The notes under the pieces are model-generated. The model saw only the letters and a program-made list of their open reading frames with translations. It searched no databases and was not told the DNA's origin. From Martinezella rhizogenes (GTDB taxonomy: Bacteria > Pseudomonadota > Alphaproteobacteria > Rhizobiales > Rhizobiaceae), in assembly GCA_013322215.1 (NCBI GenBank), contig JAAMEZ010000002.1, positions 124,001 to 188,000 on the forward strand: a stretch of DNA of 64,000 bases. The letters are read 5' to 3'. The position numbers were made by a program, and so were the translations under genes. Numbering within the stretch: position 1 is the stretch's first letter; the number at the start of each line of letters is the position of its first letter. Shown in pieces: positions 63,126-64,000 of the stretch.

Positions 63126-64000
63126 ATGAAAAGCCATGCCAAGGTCGTCGTCATCGGTGGCGGTGTCGTCGGATGTTCGGTGCTCTATCACCTGACGAAA
63201 TTCGGCTGGAAGGATGTGGTGCTGCTCGAGCGCTCCGAACTGACATCCGGCTCGACCTGGCATGCCGCCGGCGGCATGCATACGATCAACGGCGATCCAA
63301 ACGTTGCCAAGCTACAGAAATATACGGTCGAGCTCTACAAGGAGATCGAGGAATATTCCGGCCAGGACATCGGTCTGCACCTGACCTCCGGCCTGATGCT
63401 GGCCGCCACGCCGCAGCGCTTCGACTGGTTGAAGTCCATTCTCGCCAAGGGCCGCTACAATGGCCTTGAAGCGACGCTGCTGACGCCGAAGGAAGCGCAT
63501 GAGATGATGCCGCTTCTCGACCCCGATCAGTTCGTTGGCGCGCTTTACGATCCCGTCGAAGGCCATCTCGACCCCTATGGCACCACACATGCCTATGCCC
63601 GTTCGGCCAAGAAGAACGGTGCCGAGATCTACCTGCATACCAAGGTGGAAGAGCTGGTGCAGCGCGAGGATGGCTCCTGGCGCGTCATCACCAACCAGGG
63701 CGAGATCATCGCCGAGCATGTGGTCAACGCCGCCGGCCTCTGGGCGCGCGAAGTCGGCCGCATGGTGGGGCTCGAGCTGCCGGTGCTCGCCATGGAGCAT
63801 ATGTACCTCATTACCGAGGACATGCCCGAGGTCATCGACTTCAACAAGACGACAGGCAAGGAGCTGATGCACTGCGTCGACTTCGACGGCGAGATCTATC
63901 TGCGCCAGGAGCGGCAGGGCATGCTGATGGGCACCTATGAAAAGGCATGTCGCCCATGGTCGCCGGTGACGACGCCCTGGGATTTCGGCCACGAGTTGCT
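63126..64000 (+). CDS. DMGDH/sarcosine dehydrogenase-like FAD enzyme (3' end outside the window)
   Basis: The frame is open to the right edge; 291 codons are present. The product starts MKSHAKVVVIGGGVVGCSVL, a DAO-type FAD fold, and has TSGSTWHAAGGMHTI near residue 40-54, where the His matches the covalent-FAD His of dimethylglycine dehydrogenase. EHVVNAAGLWAREVG and PVLAMEHMYLITED follow the family pattern. It probably has the C-terminal GcvT part beyond the window. CAGGGGA precedes ATG 63126. It follows soxBDAG on the same strand, so it may act upstream of sarcosine in methylamine catabolism. Confidence 0.88.
   Translation, partial: MKSHAKVVVIGGGVVGCSVLYHLTKFGWKDVVLLERSELTSGSTWHAAGGMHTINGDPNVAKLQKYTVELYKEIEEYSGQDIGLHLTSGLMLAATPQRFDWLKSILAKGRYNGLEATLLTPKEAHEMMPLLDPDQFVGALYDPVEGHLDPYGTTHAYARSAKKNGAEIYLHTKVEELVQREDGSWRVITNQGEIIAEHVVNAAGLWAREVGRMVGLELPVLAMEHMYLITEDMPEVIDFNKTTGKELMHCVDFDGEIYLRQERQGMLMGTYEKACRPWSPVTTPWDFGHEL

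Noticed and set aside
1..64000. CRISPR arrays, tRNA or rRNA genes, transposases, prophage genes
   Set aside because: I saw no regularly spaced repeats, cloverleaf-type sequences, rRNA cores or recombinase and transposase motifs in the window.

Overview
The window looks like a chromosomal segment of a Rhizobiaceae alphaproteobacterium, closest in content to Rhizobium/Agrobacterium/Sinorhizobium; this is an inference from gene content, since no rRNA or other marker gene is present. The evidence is high-GC coding with long antisense open frames, an rkpK-lpsL surface-polysaccharide pair, a chpT/ctrA/sciP cell-cycle cluster, an eipA-type envelope gene, three copies of a RIME-like rhizobial intergenic element, and a sarcosine oxidase operon. 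I see no tRNA, rRNA, CRISPR array, prophage or insertion sequence. It reads as core chromosome mixed with ordinary catabolic and transport modules.

Layout. 1-4.7 kb (minus): GntR regulator, class V aminotransferase, HpcH/HpaI aldolase, class I aminotransferase and the start of a solute-binding protein, apparently uptake and breakdown of an unidentified amino compound. 4.7-6.6 kb: DMT exporter with a divergent AraC regulator. 6.7-8.2 kb: ECF41-like sigma factor with a divergent carboxymuconolactone-decarboxylase/AhpD-type partner. 8.2-14.9 kb: LysR regulator, a hydrolase-fold protein with an altered active site, and an RND adaptor and pump. 15.1-17.8 kb: hydroxyacid dehydrogenase and sugar-acid dehydratase. 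17.9-19.7 kb: PAS-GGDEF-EAL protein. 19.7-21.7 kb: YeiH permease and its LysR regulator. 21.8-26.3 kb: DeoR regulator, choline-kinase-like protein and a DMGDH-like flavoprotein. 26.3-31.8 kb: small membrane and beta-helix proteins, a FlaR-type kinase, an ung remnant, a YciB-like protein, ung, an mhqO-mhqD-like quinone-stress pair and a lipoprotein.

31.9-37.9 kb: transporter, RidA, VOC protein, methyltransferase, flavin reductase, hydrolase, and azlCD with a divergent Lrp regulator. 38-40.4 kb: lpsL and rkpK (UDP-glucose to UDP-galacturonate). 40.7-50.1 kb: acetyltransferase, methyltransferase, purA, a large His/Glu/Pro-rich membrane protein, rpoH, rluD, a small membrane protein and a TrmH-type methyltransferase. 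50.2-56.5 kb: the cell-cycle neighbourhood (membrane coiled-coil protein, eipA, chpT, a divergent receiver, ctrA, fliJ, a small acetyltransferase, sciP), with several CtrA-box-like sites and a GANTC cluster. 56.7-64 kb: cysQ, soxBDAG and the start of a second DMGDH-like flavoprotein.

How they work together. ChpT would pass phosphate from CckA (outside the window) to CtrA, SciP would restrain CtrA, and CtrA-box-like sites lie upstream of ctrA, sciP, eipA/chpT and an uncharacterised coiled-coil gene. SoxBDAG plus two DMGDH-like enzymes point to oxidation of sarcosine, dimethylglycine or related N-methyl amines to glycine and one-carbon units. The points most worth following up are the CtrA/GANTC layout, a possible Shine-Dalgarno-pairing leader of rpoH, the ung 5' duplication, the altered hydrolase beside the RND pump, and the long palindrome before the mhq-like pair. 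Start codons were chosen from visible ribosome-binding sites and family fit; alternatives are noted.
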